Positions 1-7,863 are shown, counted from the first letter of the stretch. The stretch: DNA of 19,742 nucleotides from Chloroflexota bacterium (GCA_005880175.1 VBJR01000253.1:1-19742), one strand, 5' to 3'. Translations and numbers: made by a program. The notes: generated by a model not told the origin, from the letters alone.

Positions 1-3000
1 TGGATGGCCAGCATGGAGTCGCCGCCCAGCTCGAAGAAGTCGTCCTCCACCCCGACCCGGTCCACGTGCAGCGTCGCGGCCCAGATCTCCGCCAGCGCCC
101 GCTCCCGCTCGGTCCGAGCCTGGACGAACGGGCGGGTGGAGCCCCGCGACCCGCTCGCGCCGGCCATGAGGCGGCCGAGGGAGGCGGCGTCGGTCACCGT
201 CTCCGCGACCTCGCGCAGGACGCCGGCCCTGGCCGCGGCGCCGTCCCCGCCGGTCGCGGGCCGCCGGGGCAGCTCGTCGAGCGCCCACAGGTTCTGGAGG
301 ACGCGCGCCACCCCGGCGTCGTCCGCCGGCAGCGTGACGGCCAGCGCTTCCGGGTGGCGCGCCGACACCCGGGCGCACACGGCGGGGTCGGCGTCCAGGA
401 CCACACAGCCGGCCAGCTCCAGCTCGTTCGCCCCGGCCAGGTCCTCCAGCAGGTCGGGCAGCTCGCCACCCGCCCGCCGGGCCGCCGCCCGCTCCCAGCG
501 GAGCAGCAGCTCCGGGTGGGCGTCCAGGGCCTCCCGAACCTCCTCGGGCCGGGCGCTCGCGCAGAGCGCCAGCCGCCGGCCGCCGCGCACCTGGTCGCGC
601 AGGAACCGCGCCAGGCGCAGGTGCCGCGCCTCGACCGCGACCTGGCCGCCGTCGCCGGCGCGGTACAGGAGGCGGGCCGGGTCGAGGACGATCCACGGGC
701 GCGGCGCCGTCCAGCTCGACAGCGCCCGCCGCGCCAGCACGGTCCCCAGGGTCCGGTAGTAGTCGGGCGTGTACGGGATGTGGCCCAGCTCCTCGGCCCG
801 GGCGTCGTCGCTGCTGCCGGCCTCGTGGCCCTGGCCCATCCGGGCCGCGCGCACGACGGTCACCCGCGGCAGCTCCGCGCACCCGCGGACGAGGCGCTCC
901 TCCATCCGCGCGCACAGCGAGGCCCACGGCTCGTTCGCGAAGGTCGCCGAGCCCGGGCAGACGCCGACCAGCAGCTCCGTGTCCGGCTGGCGTTCGGCGA
1001 AGCCGCGCAGCGCCACCAGCAGCTCGTGCAGGTTCTCCTCGAACCGGCCGACCGCCTCGCGCGGCCGGGACGCCTCCTCCGCCGTGCGGAAGCGCAGCCA
1101 GTCCTCCCAGCGGAGCAGGACGACGGCCATCCCGTCGCCCTCGCCGGCGCCGGAGAGCAGGCTGGCCGGGTCCAGCAGCTGCTGGACCACCTGGTTGTAC
1201 GGCGCGAACGCCACGCGCGCGGGCAGGCCCAGCCGGCGCAGCCAGAACTCCAGGGAACCGCCCAGGGGATCGGCCGTGAAGCTCGCCGCGACGACCACGG
1301 GCCGCGCCGCGGCGGCCACCAGCGACGGGTCCACCGGCAGCTCGCCGACGGGCGCGTCGGGGTCGCCGACGGCCGCCCGCAGCACCGCCTCGTAGGCGTC
1401 CAGGATGCGGCCGGCCGTCTCCGCGCCGAACACGTCCGTGTTGTGCTCCAGCGAGCAGCGCAGCCGGTCGCCCTCCCACGCCGCGGTCAGGAACAGGTCG
1501 AAGTCCGTGCCCTCGCGGGGCACATCGTCGGAGACGACCTCCACGCCCGCCAGAGCCGGTCGCTGCTCCGACTCCTCCAGGAAGCTGAAGAGGCTCTGGA
1601 AGATCGGGTGGTATGCCGGGTCTCGAACCGGGCGCACCGCCTCCACGATCTCGGCGAACGGCGCGCCGCCGTGCTCGAACGCCTCGGCCAGCAGCTCGTG
1701 GACCCGGCGCGCGTGCGCCCGGAACGAGGACGGGCCGGCGACCTCGACGCGGAACGGCATGATGTCGGCGAAATAGCCGATCACCGCCTCCAGCTCGGGC
1801 CGGGGCCGGCCCGAGGTCGGCGTGCCGAGCAGGATCTGGTCCTCGCCGGAGGAGCGGTGGAGGAGGGCCGCGAAGGCCGCCAGCAGGGTCGCGTACGGGG
1901 TGGTGGACTCGCCCGACGCCAGCTCGCGCACCGCACCCGCCAGCTCGGCGGGCAGGAGGCGGGTGACGCGGGCGCCCCGGTGCGACTGCACCGCCGGGCG
2001 CGGCCCGTCCCAGCGCAGCCGCAGCAGCGGCGGCGCGTCGCGCAGCCGCTCGCTCCAGTAGCGCAGGTCTCGGTCGTGGGCCCGCTCGCGCTGCCAGGCG
2101 GCGTAGTCGGCGTACTGCAGCGCGACCTCCGGCAGCGGCGACGGCCGGCCGCCGGCGAACGCCTCGTACAGCGTCTCCAGCTCGCGGAACAGCAGCCCGC
2201 ACGACCAGTTGTCGCAGACGACGTGGTGCATCCCGATCAGCAGCCGGTGCTCGTCGGGGCCGGTCCGCACGAGGGCGGCGCGGACCAGCGGGCCCTGGCC
2301 GAGGTCGAACGGCGCGACGGCCTGCCCGTCGATCCAGGCCCGGGCGGCGCCGTCGGGGAGCTCGGGCGGCTCCAGCCAGACGGCCGCGTCCTGGTGGACG
2401 ACCGGCTCGGGCCGGCCGTCGCGCTCGGCGAACGTCGTGCGCAGGACCTCGTGCCGGTGGACGACCTCGACCAGCGCGCGCCGGAGCGCGGCCTCGTCGA
2501 GCGGGCCCCGGACCTGGCCGGCGAACGTCATGTTGTGGCGGATCGAGCGGCCGTCGAGCTGCGCGAGCGCCCACAGCCGCTCCTGGGCGGAGGACGCGGG
2601 CAGCGGGCGGTCCCGAGGCGCTCGGGTCACCGGCGGGAGCCGGTCGGCATCCTCCGGCTCGCCCGGGTCCCCCGGCTCGCCGCCCAGCAGCGCCGCGACG
2701 CGCTCGATGGTCGGGCGCCGGAAGAACTCGTGCAGCGGGATCCGCCGTCCGAACTCGGCCTGGATGCCGTGGAGCAGGCGCGTGGCCAGCAGCGAGTGGC
2801 CGCCCAGGGCGAAGAAGCTGGCGGTGACGCTGACGGTCGGCAGCCCGAGGACGTCCGCCCAGAGCGCGGCCAGCCGCCGCTCCGTCTCGCCGCGCGGCGC
2901 CGCGCCGGCCTCGGGCTCCCGCGTGTCGCCGGTCGGCCACGCGCGCTCCGCGTCCGCCAGGTGCGTGGCCGGCCGGCGGTCGGGATCGGCGACCATGTCG

Positions 3001-4367
3001 GCCAGCACCGCCAGGAGCCGGTCCGCTGCCCGCGCGATCGTGTCCGCGAAGTAGAGGTCGGCGTCGTAGCGGATCGAGCCGTGCAGCTCGCCGGCCCCGT
3101 GGGTCAGCGTCAGGAAGAGGTCGAAGTCCGAGGCATCGCTCTCGACCCGCACCGGCGTGAACGACGTCCCGCCCGCGGCGGCCACCTCGTCGCCGGCCCC
3201 GACGTAGTTGACCATGACCTGGAACAGCGGGTTGTGGCCGGAGTCCCGCGGCGGCGCCACGGCCTGCACGACGCTGGCGTACGGGGCCTCCTGGTGGCGG
3301 TACGCGTCCCGGATGACCTCGCCGGCGCGCCCGACCAGCTCGCGATGGGTCGGGTCCCCGCTCAGGTCGAGGCGGAGGACCAGCGTGTTGGCGAAGCACC
3401 CGATCATCGGCTCCAGCTCGCGGCGGGTGCGGGCCGCGACGGGCGTCCCGACGACGACGTCGTCCTGGCCGGCCGCGTCGCCGAGCACGAGCGCCGCCGC
3501 CGCCAGGACGGGCGCGAACGCGGTCACGCCGTGCTGCCGGCTCAGGGCCGCGAGGCCGTCCACCAGCGTCGTGGGCACGGAGAACCGGTGCTGGCCGCCG
3601 CGGTGGGCCGGCCGCGCGGGCCGCGGCCGGTCGGCGGGCAGCGTCGAGAGGACGGGGGCGCCGGCGAGGCGGTCCCGCCAGTGGGCCAGGTGCGCCTCCA
3701 TGGCCTCCCCCTGGAGGTGCTCGCGCTCCCACCAGGCGTAGTCGCCGAACTGGACCGGCAGCGCCTCGAGCGGCTTCCCCTCGTACAGCGCGGCCAGGTC
3801 GTTGGCGAAGACGGACGCGGACCAGCCGTCGAAGACGGCGTGGTGCACGTTGGCGAGCAGCACGTGCTCGTCGTCGCCGGTGGCGAGCAGCCGGACGGCC
3901 AGCAGCGGCCCGGTCGCCAGGTCGAACCCGATCCGGGCGTGCTCGGCGGCGTGGCGGTCCACGGCGGCCGCGCGCTCGCCGGGCGGGAGCGGCCGAAGGT
4001 CGATCTCCGGCAGGTCGACCGCTCGCGGTGGCCCCACCCGCTGGCGCGGCCGCCCGTCCTCCAGGACCAGCACGGTGCGCAGCGACTCGTGACGGGCGAC
4101 CAGCAGGTCGAGGGCACGCCGCAGCCGCTCCCGGTCGAGCGGACCGGCGACGCGCAGGCCGAAGGCGACGTTGAACGCCGGGCTGCCCGGCTGGAGCTGG
4201 TCGAGGAACCAGAGGCGCTCCTGGGCGTGGGACAGCGGCGCCAGGCCGTCGGGGTCGGGCCGCGGACGGAGCTCCCCGGCCTGGCGCCGCTCGCGCAGGC
4301 GGCGGAGCAGCAGCCGCTGCTGCTCGGGCGCGAGCCGCCGCAGCTCGCCGGCCACGTCGGTGTTCAC
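1..4367 (-). CDS. Nonribosomal peptide synthetase, 5' part (C-PCP-C-FkbH/HAD-like-PCP), runs off the left edge
   Basis: The frame is open from GTG 4367 to the window edge, giving about 1455 residues. The protein opens with the usual N-terminal helix and the motif LSHAQERLWFLDQ of condensation domains. C1 spans about 45-470 with HHAVFDG at 175-181. PCP1 carries LGGHSLL with the carrier Ser at 525. C2 spans about 580-1005 with HHVVCDN at 714-720, so Asn replaces the usual Gly. Residues about 1020-1375 resemble FkbH-type proteins (ASFTADPL, FAPYNQVVQQLLDPASL, IPYTPDYY), but the HAD motifs are degenerate. PCP2 carries LGGDSML with Ser 1451. No adenylation domain is visible, so the aminoacyl groups may be loaded in trans or by downstream modules. 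An in-frame ATG at 4490 would add 41 low-complexity residues. Neither start has a clear ribosome binding site, and I prefer 4367 because family similarity begins there. The product is unknown. Confidence 0.9.
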   Translation of the reverse strand, partial: MNTDVAGELRRLAPEQQRLLLRRLRERRQAGELRPRPDPDGLAPLSHAQERLWFLDQLQPGSPAFNVAFGLRVAGPLDRERLRRALDLLVARHESLRTVLVLEDGRPRQRVGPPRAVDLPEIDLRPLPPGERAAAVDRHAAEHARIGFDLATGPLLAVRLLATGDDEHVLLANVHHAVFDGWSASVFANDLAALYEGKPLEALPVQFGDYAWWEREHLQGEAMEAHLAHWRDRLAGAPVLSTLPADRPRPARPAHRGGQHRFSVPTTLVDGLAALSRQHGVTAFAPVLAAAALVLGDAAGQDDVVVGTPVAARTRRELEPMIGCFANTLVLRLDLSGDPTHRELVGRAGEVIRDAYRHQEAPYASVVQAVAPPRDSGHNPLFQVMVNYVGAGDEVAAAGGTSFTPVRVESDASDFDLFLTLTHGAGELHGSIRYDADLYFADTIARAADRLLAVLADMVADPDRRPATHLADAERAWPTGDTREPEAGAAPRGETERRLAALWADVLGLPTVSVTASFFALGGHSLLATRLLHGIQAEFGRRIPLHEFFRRPTIERVAALLGGEPGDPGEPEDADRLPPVTRAPRDRPLPASSAQERLWALAQLDGRSIRHNMTFAGQVRGPLDEAALRRALVEVVHRHEVLRTTFAERDGRPEPVVHQDAAVWLEPPELPDGAARAWIDGQAVAPFDLGQGPLVRAALVRTGPDEHRLLIGMHHVVCDNWSCGLLFRELETLYEAFAGGRPSPLPEVALQYADYAAWQRERAHDRDLRYWSERLRDAPPLLRLRWDGPRPAVQSHRGARVTRLLPAELAGAVRELASGESTTPYATLLAAFAALLHRSSGEDQILLGTPTSGRPRPELEAVIGYFADIMPFRVEVAGPSSFRAHARRVHELLAEAFEHGGAPFAEIVEAVRPVRDPAYHPIFQSLFSFLEESEQRPALAGVEVVSDDVPREGTDFDLFLTAAWEGDRLRCSLEHNTDVFGAETAGRILDAYEAVLRAAVGDPDAPVGELPVDPSLVAAAARPVVVAASFTADPLGGSLEFWLRRLGLPARVAFAPYNQVVQQLLDPASLLSGAGEGDGMAVVLLRWEDWLRFRTAEEASRPREAVGRFEENLHELLVALRGFAERQPDTELLVGVCPGSATFANEPWASLCARMEERLVRGCAELPRVTVVRAARMGQGHEAGSSDDARAEELGHIPYTPDYYRTLGTVLARRALSSWTAPRPWIVLDPARLLYRAGDGGQVAVEARHLRLARFLRDQVRGGRRLALCASARPEEVREALDAHPELLLRWERAAARRAGGELPDLLEDLAGANELELAGCVVLDADPAVCARVSARHPEALAVTLPADDAGVARVLQNLWALDELPRRPATGGDGAAARAGVLREVAETVTDAASLGRLMAGASGSRGSTRPFVQARTERERALAEIWAATLHVDRVGVEDDFFELGGDSMLAI

Positions 4368-4411
4368 GTGGCGGCAGTCTGGGCCCGACCGCCGCCCGCG
4401 GGAGGCAGGTC

Positions 4412-4434
4412 CGGAGGCGGAATCGGAGGCGGAA
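4412..4434. repeat. Tandem 11-bp direct repeat upstream of the NRPS start
   Basis: CGGAGGCGGAA occurs twice, at 4412-4422 and 4424-4434, separated by one T, a period of 12 bp. It lies 45-67 bp upstream of the preferred NRPS start. If the ATG at 4490 is used, it would encode a four-residue Ser/Ala repeat. No function is evident; slippage is the simplest explanation. Confidence 0.5.
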
Positions 4435-4521
4435 GTGCCGGGCCCGGCGGCGGTCGGGCGCCGCCGGACCGTCAGGTCACGCCGGGCCATCCGCGAGGGG
4501 CACCGCCCGTGAGACACAGCC

Positions 4522-4537
4522 GTCAAGATGTCTTGAC
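4522..4537. promoter_or_regulatory. Perfect palindrome, likely repressor operator
   Basis: GTCAAGA-TG-TCTTGAC is a perfect 7-bp inverted repeat with a 2-bp centre. It overlaps the -35 box of the plus-strand promoter (TTGACA at 4533-4538) and lies just downstream of the predicted start of the minus-strand NRPS transcript. A dimeric regulator bound here could act on both genes. Palindromes of this general form occur for MarR- or GntR-like regulators, but no regulator gene is present in the window and the family cannot be assigned. Confidence 0.6.
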
Positions 4538-4561
4538 ATCCGCTCCGGCCGGCACTATCGT
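4533..4561 (+). promoter_or_regulatory. Sigma-70 type promoter for the solute-binding protein gene
   Basis: A perfect -35 TTGACA (4533-4538), a 17-bp spacer and a -10 TATCGT (4556-4561) match housekeeping promoters. Transcription should begin near 4568, leaving only about 25 nt before the ATG at 4594. The -35 box is half inside the palindrome at 4522-4537. Confidence 0.7.
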
Positions 4562-4583
4562 GGCGCGCCTATGGTCCTGGCAA
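4554..4583 (-). promoter_or_regulatory. Candidate divergent promoter for the NRPS
   Basis: On the minus strand TTGCCA (4583-4578), an 18-bp spacer and GATAGT (4559-4554) form a plausible -35/-10 pair. The -10 overlaps the -10 of the opposite promoter, so the two would compete for polymerase. The predicted transcript carries the palindrome in its leader. Confidence 0.45.
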
Positions 4584-4593
4584 CCACCCCCCG

Positions 4594-4659
4594 ATGACAA
4601 GCCGCCTTGACAGGCGGACCTTCCTACGGCGCGGAGCGGGGCTGGCCGCCGCCGGGATG
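4594..4659 (+). other. Tat signal peptide coding segment, out of frame with its mature protein
   Basis: ATG 4594 encodes MTSRLDRRTFLRRGAGLAAAG, with the twin-arginine motif RRTFL and a short Ala/Gly-rich stretch. The frame then leaves the solute-binding protein, which continues in the +1 frame from a Cys-Gly-Ser-Leu-Thr-Tyr stretch. A single-base indel near the GGGATGCGG at 4656-4664, or a short deletion that is not a multiple of three, would explain it. Restoring the frame there would give an AAGC lipobox, consistent with a Tat-exported lipoprotein. Confidence 0.65.
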
Positions 4660-6145
4660 CGGGAGCCTGACCTACGCCATCGAGGCGGAGGTGGCCGGCT
4701 TCGACCCCCGTCTGTCGGCCTGGGACTCGCCGGGCCTCCTGTGCGCTCGGGCGATCTACGACACCCTGTGTGTCCAGGCCGCGGACGGCTCGATCGCGCC
4801 CAACCTCGCCCGCGCGGTCACCCCGAACGCGGACTACACGGAGTGGACGATCTCGCTCCGATCGGGGATCCGGTTCCACGACGGGAGCCCGCTCGACGCC
4901 ACCACGGTCAAGGTCAACCTCGACGGATACGCGCGCTCACCGCTGACCGGCTCCTATCTGCTCAACATGATGGGCACGCGGGTGATCGATACGCTGACCC
5001 TCGTCGTCTCCATGCACACGCCGTGGGTGCCGTTCCCCTCCTACCTGACGGGCCACGTCGGCTACATGGCCGGGCTGAAGCAGCTCGGAGACAGCAGTGG
5101 GAAGACGCCGCCGATCGGCACCGGGCCCTTCGTGTTCAAGGAGTGGGTGCCCGGCGACCACTTCACGGCGACCCGCAACCCGAACTACTGGCGGACGGGC
5201 CTGCCCTACCTCGACTCGATCACCTTCAAGCCCATCCCCGACTCCGCCGCGCGCGGCAACAGCCTGCTGGCGGGGGACGTCGACATCATGCACTCGAGCG
5301 ACGCCCAGAGCGTCGTCGACTTCCGGAGCCGGGACGGCTATACGCAGTTCAACGACCTCAGCGCCGTGGTGGGCGAGCCGGACCAGAACTGCATCCTGCT
5401 CAACACCGCCGTCCCGCCGCTGAACGACGTCCGGGTGCGCCAGGCGCTCGCATACGCGACGGACCGCCGCAAGGCCGTGACCACCCTCTTCCATGGGATC
5501 AGCACTCCGGCCGATGGCCCCTTCACGCCGGGGTCGCCCTACTACGGGCCGACCGGGTACCCGAGCTACAACCTCGGCAAGGCGAAGTCACTGGTCGCCC
5601 AGTACCAGAAGGAGCGAGGGCCGATCTCGTTCCAGTTCTCCACCGTGAACAATCCGGCCGCGCGGGCGCGCAACGAGTTCCTCCAGGCCATGTGGAAGGA
5701 GGCCGGCATCCAGACCGAGATCATCGAGGTGGACCAGAGCGTGCTGGTCTCCAGCGCGATCGTCGGCGCCTTTCAGGCCGAGGGGTGGCGGCAGTTCAAC
5801 TGCCCGGACCCGGACGCCAACTACGCGTGGTGGAGCAGCACGACCGCGGGCCCCGTTGGCAGGCAGGCGCTCAACTTCTCGCGCGTCAGGGATCCGCAGC
5901 TCGACGCGGGCCTCGACGCCGGCCGCACCCAGGTGGACCCGGTGGTGCGGGCCGCGGCCTACCGGCTGGTGGCCGCGCGGTTCGGCGCGCTGGTCCCGTA
6001 CATCTGGCTCGCCCCGACGGTCTGGATCGTGGCCGCTCGCGGCTCGGTGGGCGGGCTCGGCAAGGCGACCATCCCGGATGGGAACAGGGCGAATTTCATG
6101 AACTCGGGCGTCATGTCCACGGCTGAGCTCTGGCACAGTGAGTAG
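4607..6145 (+). CDS. ABC transporter family-5 (oligopeptide/nickel type) substrate-binding protein, signal peptide frameshifted
   Basis: This is an extracellular solute-binding protein of the DppA/OppA family, which captures peptides or similar ligands outside the membrane for an ABC importer. Mature sequence starts near codon 18 (CGSLTYAIEAEVAGFDPRL). It continues with hallmarks of the family: the AIYDTL region, SIAPNLARA, the WTISLRSGIRFHDGSP signature, GTGPFVFKEW and the later VRQALAYATDR. Length (about 495 mature residues) is normal. The start given is a TTG that only opens the frame; the biological start is probably ATG 4594, in another frame with a Tat signal. No permease or ATPase gene lies nearby, so it is an orphan here. 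It is transcribed divergently from the NRPS under a strong promoter and followed by a hairpin. Ligand unknown. Confidence 0.8.
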   Translation: MTGGPSYGAERGWPPPGCGSLTYAIEAEVAGFDPRLSAWDSPGLLCARAIYDTLCVQAADGSIAPNLARAVTPNADYTEWTISLRSGIRFHDGSPLDATTVKVNLDGYARSPLTGSYLLNMMGTRVIDTLTLVVSMHTPWVPFPSYLTGHVGYMAGLKQLGDSSGKTPPIGTGPFVFKEWVPGDHFTATRNPNYWRTGLPYLDSITFKPIPDSAARGNSLLAGDVDIMHSSDAQSVVDFRSRDGYTQFNDLSAVVGEPDQNCILLNTAVPPLNDVRVRQALAYATDRRKAVTTLFHGISTPADGPFTPGSPYYGPTGYPSYNLGKAKSLVAQYQKERGPISFQFSTVNNPAARARNEFLQAMWKEAGIQTEIIEVDQSVLVSSAIVGAFQAEGWRQFNCPDPDANYAWWSSTTAGPVGRQALNFSRVRDPQLDAGLDAGRTQVDPVVRAAAYRLVAARFGALVPYIWLAPTVWIVAARGSVGGLGKATIPDGNRANFMNSGVMSTAELWHSE

Positions 6146-6151
6146 ACCTGC

Positions 6152-6173
6152 CGCGCCGGTGATGTCCGGCGCG
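6152..6173 (+). terminator. Hairpin terminator after the solute-binding protein gene
   Basis: CGCGCCGG (6152-6159), loop TGATGT, CCGGCGCG (6166-6173) form a perfect 8-bp GC stem starting 6 nt after the stop codon. There is no U-tract, as is common for actinobacterial terminators. Confidence 0.6.
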
Positions 6174-6270
6174 CGGGCCACGACCGCGGGCCAGCGCAGG
6201 TGGAGGACCGCGGTGGTCCGAGCGGCGCCGTGGGCGTCGACGTGCGGCGCGCGCGCTCACAGATCAGACC

Positions 6271-6300
6271 GTGACTCGACCGGCACGCAGGCCATAGGGT
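6271..6300 (+). promoter_or_regulatory. Promoter of the DinB-SnoaL gene
   Basis: GTGACT (6271-6276), an 18-bp spacer and TAGGGT (6295-6300) fit an actinobacterial housekeeping promoter; the -10 is a good TAGRRT match. The predicted transcript start near 6307 leaves a leader of about 43 nt that contains the AGGAGG at 6335-6340. Confidence 0.55.
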
Positions 6301-6349
6301 GCGTACCAGCCGCCGCGAGCTGGACGACGGCGAGAGGAGGCTGATTCGG

Positions 6350-7225
6350 ATGAGCGCGACGGAGCACGGGGACTTGCAGCCGCCCACGGCGGCCGACCTG
6401 GCGGTGGAGCGGTTCGACGCGGCGGAGGACGCCTACCGGCGGGCCCTGGAGAAGGCGCCCGAGGAGGCGTTGGGGCAGCGGCGACCCGGCGACGATTACA
6501 CGCTGGCCGGCCTCGCGTACCACGTCAACGCTGTGCTGGCCCACTATCACGCGACGGCCCGAGCCATGCTGGAGGCGGGTCTGCGCGAGACGAGCGCGCC
6601 GGATTCCTCGAACCTGTTCGAGGCGGCGAACGCGAAGGCGGGCGGCACGCCGACCGGAGCCGAGCGGGACGCGGCGTTGGCCGAGACGGTCGAGCGGCAC
6701 GCGGCGATCCGTGACCTGCTGGCAGGGGTCGACGCCAGGGACTGGGGCCGCACGGTGCCGGTCCGGTTCGGGCCCGGCGACCCGCACCCGACGCGCCTGC
6801 TGGACGTCCTGGGCTGGCTGACGGACCACTACGCGGAGCACACCGCACAGGTGGCCTCGCTGCTCGCCGACTGGCGGACGCTGGCCGTCCACGAGGCGAT
6901 CGACCGTGCCCTGGCCGCTCGGGACCTGGATGCGTACCTGGCCTGCCTGGCGGACGACATCGTGTTCGAGAACACGACGCCCGCCCCGGACGGGGAGCGC
7001 ATGGCAGGCCCGGCGGTGAGCGCGTTCTTCGAGCAGCTCTTCGTCTCGACCCCGAGCGCCCGCTTCACGACCGAGGAAGCGTTCGCGGCCGGCGACCGGG
7101 CGGTGGTCCGCTGGAGGTTCGATTGGGACGAGGGACCGGAGAACCGGGGCCATGTCCGCGGCGTGGACGTTCTCCGGGTCAGGGAAGGGCGCGTGACCGA
7201 GATGCGGTCGTACGTGAAGGGCTGA
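6350..7225 (+). CDS. DinB-like domain fused to a SnoaL-like (NTF2-fold) domain
   Basis: The start ATG 6350 is preceded by GAGAGGAGG with a 9-nt gap; a GTG at 6299 in the same frame lies at the predicted transcript start and is rejected. The 291-residue protein has two parts. Residues about 15-172 form a DinB-like four-helix bundle with likely metal-binding histidines H58 (LAYHVNAVL), H160 and H164 (DHYAEH). Residues about 178-291 form a SnoaL-like NTF2 fold (LAARDLDAYLACLADDIVFEN ... GVDVLRVREGRVTEMRSYVKG). DinB proteins in actinobacteria include thiol-dependent transferases such as mycothiol-dependent isomerases; SnoaL-like domains bind small hydrophobic ligands or catalyse simple rearrangements. 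The substrate cannot be inferred. The gene is a single unit ended by a hairpin shared with the convergent gene. Confidence 0.85.
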   Translation: MSATEHGDLQPPTAADLAVERFDAAEDAYRRALEKAPEEALGQRRPGDDYTLAGLAYHVNAVLAHYHATARAMLEAGLRETSAPDSSNLFEAANAKAGGTPTGAERDAALAETVERHAAIRDLLAGVDARDWGRTVPVRFGPGDPHPTRLLDVLGWLTDHYAEHTAQVASLLADWRTLAVHEAIDRALAARDLDAYLACLADDIVFENTTPAPDGERMAGPAVSAFFEQLFVSTPSARFTTEEAFAAGDRAVVRWRFDWDEGPENRGHVRGVDVLRVREGRVTEMRSYVKG

Positions 7226-7230
7226 GGCGG

Positions 7231-7248
7231 GCCGGCGGGGCCGCCGGC
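7231..7248. terminator. Bidirectional hairpin between convergent genes
   Basis: GCCGGCGG-GG-CCGCCGGC is a perfect inverted repeat 5 nt past the stop of the DinB-SnoaL gene and 3 nt past the stop of the convergent sigma-factor remnant. In RNA it would fold as a 7-bp stem with a 4-nt loop and serve both genes. Confidence 0.6.
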
Positions 7249-7251
7249 GCG

Positions 7252-7863
7252 CTACTCGTCCAGCACCGGCCTGAGCCCGAAGGCCGGGAACAGCCCGCGG
7301 TCGCGGAACGCCGTCATCGCGGTCACCGCCCCACCCTCCAGCGTGACCACCTGGAGGGTGCGGAGCCGCCACACGCCGTCCGTCCCGCGGTCGTACACGC
7401 CGTAGGCGGGCTGTCCGTTGGCGGCGGTGGGCAGCAGCCGGAAGCGACCCGGAGGGCCCTCCCGCCACACCCACTCCAGGAAGAACCGGATCGCGTCGTG
7501 GCCCCGGTACCAGTGCGGGAACGGCGGCATGCTCAGGACGGCGTCCTCGCGCAGCAGGGCGACCAGCCCCTCCACGTCGTCGGTCTCCCATGCCCGCACG
7601 TAGCGCTCGAGGAGGGCGCGCTGCCCGGCGTCGGGCCCGGCGGCGGCCGGCCGCGCGCCCGGCCGGTCGCGCGGAAACCTCGTCTCCAGCGTGGCCCGCG
7701 CCCGCTGCAGCGCGCTGTTGACCGAGGCCACCGAGGCCTCCAGCAGCGCGGCGGTCTCCGCCGCCGACCAGCCGAGCACGTCGCGGAGCAGGAGCACGGC
7801 CCGCTGCCGCGGCGGCAGGTGCTGGATCGCGGCCACGAAGGCCAGCTGCACGGCCTCGCGCAT
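7252..7863 (-). pseudogene. C-terminal remnant of a SigG-type ECF sigma factor (sigma-4 + SnoaL)
   Basis: The open frame gives 203 residues. Residues 1-62 are sigma region 4 (AAIQHLPPRQRAVLLLRDVL, then the helix-turn-helix WSAAETAALLEASVASVNSA). Residues about 80-200 form the SnoaL-like C-terminal domain typical of SigG-like (TIGR02960) factors. The whole of region 2, needed for core RNA polymerase and -10 recognition, is absent. The in-frame sequence above ATG 7863 continues the family (PGPDARYEMREAV), but no start codon lies between the upstream stop near 7972 and this ATG. A good ribosome binding site AGGAGGAG and a GTG (7910) remain upstream in another frame. They look like the original start, so an internal out-of-frame deletion of roughly 500 bp is the simplest reading. 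It should not work as a sigma factor. Confidence 0.75.

Noticed and set aside
4367..4490. ATG 4490 as the NRPS start
   Set aside because: It would add 41 low-complexity residues containing a tandem repeat, with no ribosome binding site; family similarity begins at 4367. It is not excluded.
66..4610. A 1514-codon open frame on the plus strand
   Set aside because: It is antisense to the NRPS, has Arg/Gln/Pro/Gly-rich composition without domains, and arises from GC-rich codon bias of the real minus-strand gene.
4607..4660. TTG 4607 as the real start of the solute-binding protein
   Set aside because: Its first 17 residues are the shadow of the Tat signal frame, it has no ribosome binding site and it gives no export signal.
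6299..6349. GTG 6299 as the start of the DinB-SnoaL gene
   Set aside because: It lies on the edge of the -10 box (6295-6300), before the predicted transcript start, while ATG 6350 has a strong AGGAGG.
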